A DNA stretch of 64,000 bases from Phoronis australis (taxonomy: Eukaryota > Phoronida > Phoronidae): the NCBI GenBank assembly GCA_002633005.1, contig NMRA01000223.1, positions 218,237-282,236 on the forward strand, in the 5' to 3' direction. The notes under the pieces are model-generated. The model was given only the letters and a program-made list of their open reading frames with translations, had not been told where the DNA came from and made no database searches. Positions 1 to 10,879 of this stretch are shown here, in pieces. Position 1 is the first letter of the stretch. Each line of letters begins with the position of its first letter. A program made the translations under genes and the position numbers.

Positions 1-258
1 AGGTCAATACATGAATGAGAAACGTCGGTGATACGGGTTGGCTCATTAATTAGTTGTATGCAGTCATTAGACAATAAAATATCAAACAATTGTAGTCCGG
101 CCGTATTGTCATGATCATCATTGTACCATGTAGAGTTTCGGGCATTGAAATCACCATTTATGATTATACTAACGCTATTGCGGTTAAGTTCCGCTAACTG
201 ATCGGCTAGGACTTTGAAGTAGAGTTTTCTTTCAGTTGGAGATTGAGAAGGTAACCCA
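1..258 (-). pseudogene. LINE endonuclease domain fragment, cut by the left edge
   Basis: Read on the minus strand, this stretch stays open and gives an apurinic-endonuclease-like (exonuclease/endonuclease/phosphatase fold) segment of a non-LTR retrotransposon. The diagnostic motif GDFNARNSTW lies at about 134-160, followed by LFDILLSNDCIQLINEPTR and then SHSCID, the usual order in Jockey/CR1/RTE-type ORF2 endonucleases. The Asp and Asn of GDFNA belong to the metal and phosphate site of this family. The sequence runs off the window at position 1, so the reverse transcriptase half would lie to the left. I see no start and no flanking partner. It is most likely a fragment of a larger retroelement, and whether the element is intact cannot be judged. 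Confidence 0.75.
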
Positions 259-282
259 AGTCTAATGTTAAATCTCGTTTAA

Positions 283-870
283 GGTACCAGTGCAGGTCTA
301 ATTTCTTTTGACCGCCGTGGTAAAAGGAAAATGACCTCAGGCCAGGTTTGATTTTTTTGTTGCTAGAACACGGTCTCAAATTTAAACCAACTTTATGAAA
401 TGCAGATTATTCTTAAACCTGGTCCAACTCAATTTTATACCATGATTAGCATGAAACCGCCCTGATGAAATCGGCTGCAAATGTTCAGCAGGCTGAATTA
501 ACACATTAGGGAAAATGCGCATTAAATCAAGCCTGGTGCCAGCGTATACAAACCCATTCGTATTTCTTCCACGAGAGGGATTCTAGGCCTACTCTAACAG
601 CCGATTTCATAAAGTTGGTTTAAAGTTAAACCTGATTTAAACTGGACTTAGACCAGGTTTAAAGATAATCTGCATTTCATGAAGTTGGTTTAACTTTTAG
701 GCCAATGATCTAGTAAAACCTGGTTTAACTCCAGTTTAGACCTGGTCTATGTTAGTTTTCATTTCACCAACTAGGTCTATATTCTTTAGACCTGTATTAA
801 GATCTTAAACCGTGTTTAACTTTACACTTGGTCAGATCCAGGTTTAATTATTAAATATGTCAGCCTTGCA
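283..870. repeat. Inverted-repeat unit rich in TTAAACCTGG motifs
   Basis: A segment near 383-425 (AAACCAACTTTATGAAATGC onward) reappears in inverted form near 648-692 (ATGAAGTTGGTTTA at its end), with further AAACCTGGTTTAA-like words out to about 860. The arms are imperfect. The layout is that of a MITE or foldback element. I could not fix termini or a target duplication. Confidence 0.5.
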
Positions 871-981
871 TGGTATAGAAACAACTGAATGATGCCGCGG
901 AGATCATTTGCAACGCAATTTTAGAGCAAAGATGGACTATTTTCAGTATTCAGTTTTATTATGACACAAGATCAAACGTAG

Positions 982-1345
982 CAGGGGCGGATCCAGGATA
1001 TTTTAAAGGAGGGGGGGGCGGTCAAGGAGTTTTTGAAAGGGGGAAGTCAAAAACTTGAAAATTATAGATTTGGTATCAATAAAATCAAGGAAAAAAGAGG
1101 AGTTCCCGACTCCTTGACCCCAGTGAATCCGCGTATGCGTAGACCAGTACTTCCCGGAGTGTGTCCTGTGGATTTATCAGAATACGACTGGTCGTGCAGG
1201 GCGTCATCGACGTAAGCCCTACGGATTTGACTAAATACAGCATCTTCTGATTTTTCTGCCTGAGTTCCTCCTCCACTGCTCTCCGATATACTGTTGCTAG
1301 AAAGGGGTTTTGCCCCCCTTTGGCCGCGGAAAACAAACTCTTAAA
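982..1345. repeat. hAT-MITE-like repeat beginning CAGGGGCGGATCCAGGA
   Basis: The start CAGGGGCGGATCCAGGAT is followed by a run of G. It matches the general look of hAT-derived miniature elements, whose ends begin CAGGG. Related edges occur near 4400-4545 (as the reverse complement CCTGGATCCGCC) and 27013. The open frames here on both strands are short and look non-coding. The right end is uncertain. Confidence 0.4.
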
Positions 1346-1554
1346 TGACAAGGAAATAAATTTGGGCAGGTAACATGTTACATGTACATCTCATCGGGAG
1401 CATGTTCTTTAATATGTGTGTGTTGGGCACAGAACTTACAGTTTTCCTCATGTTAAAAGCTTTTAGATGTTTTCGTAAGTGTCTCCACGTGATCAAGGTT
1501 TCATTGAAGCACTTCAACAGTTTCTTTGTTGTGTTTACCCAGCTCAACACAGTG

Positions 1555-1750
1555 GGGTGCCTTTGATACTTTAAACCTTGTTTTACTGAAACAGCTCCCT
1601 GGTCTAGCAAAACCAGACTTTCAAACTCTTAAACAATGTTGGTGAAAAGCAAGTCAGGTCTAAATTTAGACCAAGTATAGGAGGATCAGTTTTAAGTCTA
1701 AAACCTGGTTTTGTTAATCCACCTTGATAAAATCGGTTGTAAATGTTTAC
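1555..1750. repeat. Second copy of the AAACCTGGTTT motif repeat
   Basis: Words such as AAAACCTGGTTTTGTT, and TGATAAAATCGGTTGTAAATG near 1724, resemble the 283-870 unit, where GATGAAATCGGCTGCAAATG occurs near 464. This is a diverged partial copy. Confidence 0.4.
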
Positions 1751-2040
1751 CAGAAACTCAATTTCAAACATCAACCGCGTAGAGGTTACGAGTTTCTGCC
1801 CTTGGCATTCTAAGTTATTTCAGCCAGTGTTTCTTTGCCGTGAAGACATCGCCAAATAAATGCGATACTTTAATTGGCCTGTACTGGGAACTAGGAGCTT
1901 AGATCAACATTTGTATTATCCAGGGCCCGATGGTGACACTTGATGATTGAGAAAAACGTTGTCTCAGTACTAAATATCTCCTAATAAGAGCTACAGACAA
2001 TTTTAAATTTTTACAACGACACCCTTACAAAAATGAACTT

Positions 2041-2345
2041 AAGTTTTTGGAAAATAACTTAAGTTATATAGGAAAAACTTAAGTTTTTAAAAGAAACTTA
2101 AGTTTTCAAAACTTAATTTTTTAAAACTTAAGTTTTTCGCCAAAAACTTAAGTTTTTCAGCACAATGTTTTTCAGAGAACTTAAGTTTTTTCAGGTGTAA
2201 AACTTAAGTTTTCACAAATGAACTTAAGTTTCAAGTAATAACTTAAGTTTCCTATAAACTTAATTTTTGTACTAACAAAACTTAAGTTTTTTTGATAACT
2301 TAAGTTGATCACAAAACTTAAGTTTTTGTAATTTTAAAACCTTAT
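2041..2345. repeat. AACTTAAGTT array, left arm
   Basis: The palindrome AACTTAAGTT and close variants are repeated about a dozen times, separated by short T- or A-rich spacers of irregular length. Copies become poorer past about 2330. This is the subterminal arm of the 2022-6923 element. Palindromic subterminal words are often transposase-binding sites, which is an inference here. Confidence 0.75.
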
Positions 2346-2920
2346 GTTTTCCTGACTTCTAAGTTTTTCAGAAAACTGGATTTTTTCATGTGTGGAATTT
2401 TCTGAAAATTCTAAGGTTTCTATGTGATAAAAATTTACGTTTTCAAGTTTTTAAAGTTTGAATATTGTGAGATATTTAGTTTTTGGTTCGAAATTATTCC
2501 CATTATTTTCCAACAAAAATTATTGTTTGCTCATTCAAAACCCATCATCTCTTAACAACGTTGCCCGATTGTTTCCTTAGCATTTATATAGACACAAACC
2601 ATGAAACGACAAACGTTTAACCTGGTCAGTATAGAATTAGTGCAAATACGTAATCATTATCGCACGTCTTTGTGAATTTAAATGTAGACGAACATCCGGT
2701 GACCAACAACAGTAAGAATACACCGAATGTTAATCCCCTGAGACACTGACCTGGTCAGTACAATGTACTCAATTGAACTCATGAATTGTTTAAAAACGTA
2801 GTTATTGTGCAAGTTTCCTTTGCGTTGAGTTGTATTCGTAAGGCAGTTTCCACGGAAGTCAACCGTTAAAACCGACAGTCAACTTTGAAGAAAAAGTCGT
2901 GTGTTGGCTAGCCCGCGACA

Positions 2921-5688
2921 ATGAAGTTTATATTACTGCGAGTAGACCAAACAAGAAGACAATTCAGAAGTATTGGAAGTCAGGTTAGTGCCAGATAGCG
3001 TTTTAAAATCGATTAACCACACTCAGTTCTGTGATTTCCAACGAACGTGTTAATTTCAGTTGTTATTGTCAGCCACTCACGAGTCACGCTGTCACATACC
3101 GACATGCCGACATGGACTCATTCTGTGTGTGAATTATCTAAACTTCTAATGAGTATATAGTTCTGGAGGTCCATCAGAGGAAGCCAAGACGTTCACATTA
3201 GGCTATTACTGTATTATATTTGTGTCTTCAGAGGTTGTGTTAGTGAGCATCAATGCAAGGGGGGACTACCAAGGCAAAGCGTAATGATTTCCCAAGTTGG
3301 ATATATTGGCATTGGTTGTGTGTGCTTATGTCTATGCTCGTAGTAATTCTTGGAAGCTCCTGATTTTGAAATCCCATATCACTACAGGTCAATAATTTGC
3401 AAGGTTCACTTGCCTCATCCACGCACCCATCCTAAAATATGGTGCTGAAATTTTAGGGCATGTTGACCTTTTACTATAAAAACGGTGTATGTTCAGAGCT
3501 GTTCTCAGTGCATTTCTGAATTACAACTTTTTATTGGAGTTGTGTCTCGGTTTCCTATTTATTATTTCTATGAGGCTGACCTTTTCATGCCCACTTCGGC
3601 AAGTGGGGGCTGCTCGTTCGAGCCTCCCCTGGGTGCGCGCATGTACCTGGTTCTCAAAATTAAGAATCACCAATGGAACTATTGTATTGCCTATTTTGAC
3701 TGATTTGTTCAGGTTTGTCGGGAGGAGCTAGGTTATTGAATGCGAAAGGACATCCCGATCCCACTACTAGTACCCTCTCTGGAATACCCCCCGTCATAGG
3801 TCACAATGCACCCAAGTGATTTGTCACCAGCCAAAATGTTAACTATTTTTACGCACAGTGAATCTTGCATATTTCCTATCTAATTGCACCAAATAATTCA
3901 ATGAAAATAAGGAAAATTTGTGGGATTTGACTTTAGGATTAAGTATGCGCTTTCGAATTTTTATCTGGTTGTCGAATACTAGAATGTCGCAAAAGTTTGC
4001 ATATTCCGACTTAAAATTTTCACATTCAATGCAAGTTCGACTGGTTTTATTAAAATCAAATATTTCAGTGTCATGATGAAAGTGATAGTTAATCTGGGTG
4101 CAACTTTACCTAGGAGTTTAGTTGAGTTGAATATGGACTGACTAGAATGATCTCCCTACATGTATGTGTGTAGGGGCATATTCTTTTCCTTCAAGAAATT
4201 TGCTTGGAACCTCAATTTAATATCTTTGCAAATGTCAGCCAGTAAAGTGATTGATATGAGTACAGGATATAGTATTTTATTTTTTACAGTAGTACATGAG
4301 TTAATAATTTTATTTTTTACTGTAAACTATTATGGTTACGTAAGACCTCTCGTGAAGACCATGCCAGTATCTTCAATGGTGGATTCAGAGGACAGCTAAG
4401 GGGCCAGGGCCCCGGCCCCCTAAAATGCTACAAGATCATTTGCAGTTGGGGGGGGCAAGGGGTGAATGTCTGATGGGCAGAACCCTACCTAATACTCTGC
4501 CCTAACCCCGCAACTCAAAATCCTGGATCCGCCCGACAGCCCCTGATCTTTACACGGATAACATTCCCTGTAAATGGGTTATGTCTGGATTCTTAAGAAG
4601 CTATCACCTACTGTTACGTTTGCTAATATCTCATTGTTTTCAGGTCTCGATTAACTTGGCGGAGTACTTGAAAGAAATAGACATCCAGACATTTGCATCA
4701 AAACAATCTCCCAGGGGTGATATTGGGCTGTTTACATCCACATGGCAGGTAGAGCTTCATGTCTCATTGTTGAGTTAAAATATTTCTGCTATCAGGTTTT
4801 GAATTTGAAAAAATATGAAATATGTGCTTGGTTTAGCCAATGGGCTTATAATCTTTAACAAGCTCACTGATTCTTTAGCCATTTGGTCAAGTCAACGTAA
4901 AACTTCTTCGTTTTGCTATCAGTTTCAAAAAGGACACGCGGAAGTATACATGTGAGATTAAACTTTCAGTTCAAACCTTGGTTGTGCCGGCTAAATGCCC
5001 ATGAAACATTAGTAAGAAGATATTTCAGTTCTATGCTGGCTGGAGACAGCTAGTTAGAATACAAGTTCCTCTGCTCATTATTTAGAGTTGTGCATTGTCT
5101 TATCAGATTAACGAATTAAACAATGAAAAGTTCATCAAAAATAATGGGAATTGTAGTTTATTGCAGTTGCCAACTGTTTCACTATTTAGTAAAAATATTA
5201 ATTAATTTGCCATAGAACTTGAAATAAAGAACACGATAACTGGTTAGCCTGAAGTCCAACTTTTATTAACACATTAATTTTTGTCTTATTCACGGTTTGT
5301 TCTAGATTATGATAGCATGGTAGGTGACCTTGTGCATGTTCTGTATTCAAGTTGGGTAGAATAAAATTGTTTTGAATGTCGCGAATCCAGGATTAAAACT
5401 TCATTCAAAACAGTATGTGGAAAAGTGCCCCTATGCAGTGCATGCTTGGACTAAACTTGCAGACTAGTCTTGCACTTGAATCCTGGAGAGTGGTTGGTTA
5501 AATTTTGAGTTTAAAAAATATTTTCTAGGCTCTGTATATAAGTCATGAAGTTTTACAAATCAGCGTTGTATAAACAGCACGATAAATATCCAGCAAGTTA
5601 AGTTGTCTTATACTGATAGCTTTTACACGTCTCTTATTAAAATGCGTTGTCTTTATTGCAGAGTGTGCCTGCAACAATCGTTGAATAA
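2921..5688 (+). CDS. Three-exon gene for a 64-residue protein of unknown function
   Basis: Exons are 2921-2983, 4644-4748 and 5662-5688. The ATG at 2921 has A at -3 (GCGACAATG). Donors are CAG|GTTAGT and CAG|GTAGAG; acceptors are TTGTTTTCAG and TTTATTGCAG. Coding lengths of 63, 105 and 27 nt keep every junction in phase 0 and give 64 codons plus TAA. The product starts MKFILLRVDQTRRQF, a basic amphipathic start that could be a mitochondrial presequence (inference). The middle exon reads LAEYLKEIDIQTF then RGDIGLFTSTWQ, and the end is SVPATIVE. There is no membrane segment and no cysteine. I do not recognise the family. The gene is inside the inverted-repeat element at 2022-6923, and a 0.5-kb MITE sits just downstream. 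No AATAAA is seen near the stop; an ATTAAA occurs near 6382. Confidence 0.6.
4400..4545. repeat. hAT-MITE-like remnant
   Basis: Its right edge, CCTGGATCCGCCCGACAGCC then CCTG, is the reverse complement of a CAGGGG..GGCGGATCCAGG terminus like that at 982. A G-run precedes it, as in the other copies. It lies in intron 1 of the small gene. Confidence 0.4.
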
Positions 5689-5851
5689 GGAAGGCTATCC
5701 AGACAACGCCACGTACGCACTTATGAACTGCAGCTCATGAACCTATGAATTCAATCATCTGAGCTCAGAAACGCGAGTTTGTAGTCACAAAACATGGATT
5801 ATTTGCTTGTCAAGGTGAAGGAAAAGATCCATCTAAATGTGGTCTAGCATA

Positions 5852-6351
5852 GGGCCCTTTCACGTTGACTTAACTCTTGTCTGAGCGGAGCATCGACGTA
5901 TACTGCGAAGTGAAGTGGACCGTTCATTCTGACTCCGGTAGTTAATGAACTTCGAAGTAAACAGTAGGTGACGCTGTCGTGATCGAAGGTATCGCAAGGT
6001 AGCACTGGACGCTAAGATGTGACAATTCAGGAACATTTACATGTGTTCATTGACATCAAACTTATTTTTAAATTGATTGGTGATTATTAGAGCAAGGTTT
6101 AAGCAACTATTAGCCATCACACTATTAGGCAATTGTTAATGATAACAGTGGCCACTGGCAATAACTTCGACAGGACCGAAGTTGATCGTTTATACTGCGA
6201 AACAGCGTTGCCGCTAAGCACTTAAAAAATCCACCTGTTTAGTGCGAAGTTAACTGGCGCTGTTAACTTCCTTCCAGGACCAAAGTTTAAGCGTTCATAC
6301 TGACAGTAACTCCCAAAAACTTCGACGCGTCGATGTTAGTATGAAAGGCCC
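5852..6351. mobile_element. 500-bp MITE with GGGCCTTTCA ends
   Basis: The left end GGGCCCTTTCACG and the right end ATGAAAGGCCC are inverted repeats with one indel. The inner arms share a CATCGACG word. Flanks are CATA and TATA, so a TA-type target site is possible. It has no coding capacity and is nested in the 2022-6923 element, just 3' of the small gene. Confidence 0.55.
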
Positions 6352-6696
6352 TATAGATATGCGTATGAAGTTCAGTAGCTTTAAATTAAAGGAAAAATAA
6401 TATTTTTGTGGTCAAAGTTTTCTAATTTCAATTTCATGTAACCAGATTGTACTTAGGGTTACTTTTAGTGAAACTTGTTCTAACCATGGAGTGTATTGGA
6501 TTCACTGGTATTATGTATGTTAACAAAACGAAACTTTGTCTTTTAAATTGATATTTTTGAGGTTGAAAACAATGATAGGTGATTCTAGGCACTATTTATA
6601 GCATAAGGATTGTACTTCCCAAAATCAGATCTGTGGCCATTGTCGATAAACTATTAGTTATTTGTTACGTTTATGTTATTCTTTTGGTTAAAAAAA

Positions 6697-6904
6697 AATT
6701 AAGTTTTTAGAACTTAGGTTTTTCAAAAACTTAATTTTTGAAAAATTAAGTCATGAAAACTTAAGTTCGTTCCAAAAAACTTGTTCCAAAATACTCAAGT
6801 TTTCGTAAATGAAAACTTAAATTTTGGTAACTGAAAACTTAAGTTTACGTAAATGAAAACTTATGTTTTTGAGACCAAAAACTTAAGTTTTTCGGTGAAA
6901 AGAT
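6697..6904. repeat. AACTTAAGTT array, right arm
   Basis: Repeated AACTTAAGTT-like words mirror the 2041-2345 array. They are cleanest toward the outer end near 6880-6900 and degrade inward, where AAAATTAAG forms appear. Confidence 0.7.
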
Positions 6905-6923
6905 AAGTTCATTTTTGTAAGGG

Positions 6924-7883
6924 CACGTTTTAAGCCGTGGTTTCGATAATTGCTCTCTATAACAAATAAGGAGCTAAGGTCATTTTTGTGATATCAAGGG
7001 CTGATGGAGACACCGGTTTTCCCGAAATGCGTTGTCCAAATACAAGTTACCTCTATATATCTCGTTTTGGTCGTGATAGACGGTCCCGGTAAACCTCGCT
7101 TCATTTTCGGGTCGGTTTAAATTCCTGAGGAAACGGCATACCTTTATTTGGTCGGTATTATGCGATTCCACGCCTATACACATCTGATGGCGTTATGTTC
7201 CATTGCCAGACCAGGCGTAATTACAATGATTATTGCTCCTACAGCCCGAAAGGATCACAAAACATTGAACGCGCTTATAAAAGCGTGTCAAGTTTGTAGT
7301 CCTTTTAGCCCTAGAGAGCCTATCACGAGCATTTCGCATTACGTGGCCCCGCAGGTTTCATAATAAAAACATTTCTGACACTCTTTCTATGCAAGCCCTG
7401 CCAATGCAAATGATGTCGTATAGATTTTGCGAGCTATTTGCCTTTCTTGCAAGATCCATGCGACGAGAGTAAGCGCGAAGCATGCTTATCGCGAACGAAA
7501 GGCTACCTGTTATTTCCCTTGGTTGCGTCTTTGTTGAATATAACAATACAGGTCGCATGAATATCTTACCGTTGGCGCCAATCACTAGGTTACTTACAAA
7601 TGCTTACCCTCATCTTGATGAAAAGACTGAAAAACAATGTTAACAATAGTATCGCCTCTCTACTGATATCTATGCAGCGAGTTTGAGTCTTAGTTTCCTG
7701 CGAGTACGGTTTTTTTAATTGCATTAATCTCTCGTTGACCGATGCTAGTATCTTGCAGTGCAATAATACATGTAGACTCCATTTTCGATTTGGAATTTTT
7801 ACCGTCTCATTTTTGTAAGCATTGATTGCTAATTCTTGTACAGGAAACATGAAACGAAATGAGGTAATTCTTTTAACTTACAG
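6924..7883. other. Stretch without a supported gene
   Basis: Several short frames on both strands look mildly protein-like, for example the minus frame at 6980-7183 and the plus frame at 7148-7363. None has splice sites or a motif I can defend. No repeat structure is visible. Confidence 0.4.
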
Positions 7884-8237
7884 GTATGCAGTGTTCACCC
7901 AACTATCCACATCTGGATGACGTAAGAGAACGAAAGTACTACGGCGTGAGATTTACACCGGGCTGCTACAACTACCACTGCGCAACGGAAATTAAACCAC
8001 TGATAACACTTAATATTCCGGACCATGCAGAGTGCAGATTGTTGTGTGGAATTATCCCACGCTCGGTGAGCTCACTTGTTATACAGGCCCAATAAAGGCG
8101 ACGACTGTGCAAACGTCCGGCTATCCAGTGCCCGGTCGCGTGAAACAGTCTATGATAAGGACTCAACCAACATCCCACAATCTTGTTCGCAATTGTGGTT
8201 TTCACCTGCCCACAAAAACACGGTAGACTGGGTTACT
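7884..8237 (+). CDS. Possible cysteine-rich exon(s), frame interrupted
   Basis: A good acceptor (TTTTAACTTACAG) ends at 7883 and opens a phase-1 frame containing MQCSPNYPHLDD, then FTPGCYNYHCATE and HAECRLLCG. After about 8066 this frame closes, but another frame continues with KGDDCANVRLSSAR and IPQSCSQLWFSPAHKN, ending at a TAG beside a GTGAGT donor at 8241. Six cysteines in about 110 codons suggest an extracellular module. The frame change means either a pseudogene, an error or two separate things. I do not recognise a domain, and it could be chance. Confidence 0.25.
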
Positions 8238-8239
8238 TA

Positions 8240-10879
8240 GGTGAGTTTCTAGTTGGAGCTGTTTCACGCAACTGAGCATAGGATTCTGAAACAACAAAAC
8301 CGCACATGCTTAAGGGCGTATTGAACCATGAACCTGTTTATGGCTCCACAGATGGTTAACAGTGTTTCAGAAGGAGTAGTCGGAGGATATGCGGACAAAC
8401 CGCACCGTCGTCCCAAATACTGCGAGCAGAGCGAAAAAAACACCACCACGAGATAAAATGAGAACAACTGAGTGGACTACCTATCTCAGTCGTAAATTTT
8501 TCTGGGTTGTCTGATTGAAAACCGCTTTTTAGGCAGGATGTGATTCAGAATAAAATGCAGTTGTTGTAGACATTACATACGCATATGTATGCGTTCTAAC
8601 TCTTGAGTAAAACAGATTTGATCACCAAGTAAAAGTATGCATTTTGTGACAGAAAAAACGCAAGTGATTATAAAGACATTTTTACTTTACTTTATCACAT
8701 ATTCAGGTTAAACTTTTATTTAAATAACGATACATTCATAGCAAATTAACTCCTCTGTCAATTTCAATGAAGCTGTTTTAAATAAAAATGAAAATTATTA
8801 TTTAAATTATAAGTGATGTTCGACTACCCAATTAGTTTTGATTCTACCATAAATTAATAGTTGTAATGCGTATGGTATTTTGTGAAATGTAGTAGTTGTA
8901 TGTTTTCCTCACGGTAATCGAAAACTGATAGTTAAAACAAAAACTCTGACATCATTTTTCTTAGCGTTAGTGAAATTTACGGGGGGGGGGGGTGTTATCG
9001 AAAAATCGTGTTCCTGGTTTAAATAAGGTCGACTTGCAGAAGGCAAGAAAAACGAAGATGACACGAGTCCTTAAGAGCAATTCCATATAAAAACCAGATG
9101 GTGGGCTATATATGCAAAATCACCAATTTTTTTGAAACTTAGCATATCAGCTGGCCTTGTCAAAAGAAACCTGAGCCTGAATTTTTAAGAGTTTCCGAGT
9201 TTTTTTAACCCTTTTTACGACCACTTTGAAAAATAGAAAATAATAGTACTTGGAAGTAGGTGACTTTTTATTAGCAACAACACATCATCGCTTCACGCTA
9301 TAGAAAAAATAACTATATAGCAGAAAGAAGAACAGAATGACGTACAAGAAAAACTAGTTCGGATGGATTTTTTGATTTTTTATGTCCTCCCATTTTAGCC
9401 TACAAAAATGTCATTTTCACTGCTTATTATTAAGGCCATTTTTACGCATTTTTATCACTATCCCAAATCTATATCGAATTTTTTTGGAACATGAGTTAAC
9501 TTCCATCTGTTACTGCTGTCTTTGTTCAGCCCAACGCAAGAATAAAAAATCTTGTCTCTTTCATAGTTTTTGTGCTGTCAGTTTTTTACATAACTTACTT
9601 ACACACTTTTCTGCCAATCTGTGACTGCCAGTTTGATTAAAAGACTCTAGGAGGCGCTACTGGATTGTGCAATTATATCGACCAAAATGTCAAATAGAAC
9701 AAATAGCATTCGTTTTGCTACATTAGTGACGAAGGAGATCATGGGAAGCTGTATGAGAGATTTTTTCTTCGCGGATTTTCAGTTTTGCTGGTGCAAAAAT
9801 AAAAATTTGTTATAGGATTACAGAAATCAAAAAGTCAATTTTAATGTACTTATGAGTTAATAATACAAGCCCATCACCATCTCCTACTTCAGAGAAGCAG
9901 GTTTTATTCTTATTAAGGGTGCCCATTACCCATTGCTTGGCCAGTTTTCAAACACCGTAACTGACTAAGAATCCCACGCACTGCGTGCAGTGCATGCTGG
10001 TCCATTTTCAGACCTCATGGACAAATCCCTGTATATGCGCATGAAAAAGTCCTCTAAAACCATTAGCAAAGTTCATACTAAAACTAATCAAGATCTTCGA
10101 GATCACACGTGAAAAGAGGACGGTGGATTCAAGCAGAAGTGTCGTGTTATTGGACATACAAAGTGTCACGCAATGCTTCTTGTACTACAAAAAAGCGACC
10201 GAGCATGGTGGCAGTGCGCCAGTGGAATTTGCAATTTCAGAAAAATAACAGGTACGGATATTTACGATTGAAAACATAATACTTTCAGTGATATCCAAGA
10301 AACCGGCTTTCCAAACCAGTATTTAAGCAATTGGGTGTTGTTGCCACTTACCAGCTAAAAGTTTCACAATATGTAAATTCCGTTCATGCGGCGGACTCAA
10401 AACCACAGTTTTTGTAGGTATGCTAGGTTTAGTGTATGATGCATTTCTACACAACACTTCAAAAAACTGCATTTTGTTTGAAGAAAACAAGAGCTACTGA
10501 AACACAAAGTCTTATTATTTTGCTCAGTAAGGTAGACGTTTCTCAAAACTAGATAATCACTCCTTTAAAAATCTCAGTACTTTCAAGAGAATCAATCATG
10601 TAAAAAGTATGCTTTACCAATCTCAAACTGAACATAAAACAAAAAACGCTAATAAAAAGTGACAGAAGATTTCAATGTTGACCATCAGTGGCTTGGATTA
10701 TTTTCCCCAAACGGCCACCACTCAAATCTCTCCCCATGGAAGCCCCTAATTCGCGTCATATTCCATTTTTTTCCCATTTCACCCAGGGTGGACTCCAGTC
10801 CCCTAACTCCGATAATGATGACCACAACAATATCGCAAGAATAGACAACAACTAAAACATGTTCATAATTTCCTTCAGT
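8240..10879. other. Gene-poor AT-rich stretch with a 12-G run
   Basis: I see no supported exon. A homopolymer of 12 G lies at 8981-8992. The rest is AT-rich with frequent stops on all frames, probably intergenic or old repeat sequence. Confidence 0.5.

Larger units (their letters stand above)
2022..6923. mobile_element. 4.9-kb inverted-repeat-bounded element enclosing a small gene
   Basis: The 20-mer CCCTTACAAAAATGAACTTA at 2022-2041 recurs exactly as its reverse complement at 6904-6923, so both copies point outward. Just inside each end is an array of AACTTAAGTTTT words (2041-2345 and 6697-6904) that decays toward the interior. Terminal plus subterminal inverted repeats are typical of a cut-and-paste DNA element. 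No transposase is visible inside. The interior carries a three-exon gene (2921-5688), a hAT-like scrap (4400-4545) and a 500-bp MITE (5852-6351). A target-site duplication is not clear: the flanks read ACGACA on the left and CACGTT on the right. It could be a non-autonomous element that captured a gene, or a host gene enclosed by insertion of paired ends. Confidence 0.65.

Noticed and set aside
3485-3731. Overlapping plus frames with hydrophobic stretches
   Set aside because: They overlap in two frames, lie in intron 1 of the small gene, have no splice support and carry no motif.
2022-6923. CRISPR-like array in the AACTTAAG repeats
   Set aside because: Spacing is irregular, the unit is a short palindrome, spacers are AT-rich filler and the DNA is eukaryotic.
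8032-8226. Alternative plus frame across the cysteine-rich region
   Set aside because: It shadows the two frames that carry the cysteines and has no coding signal of its own.
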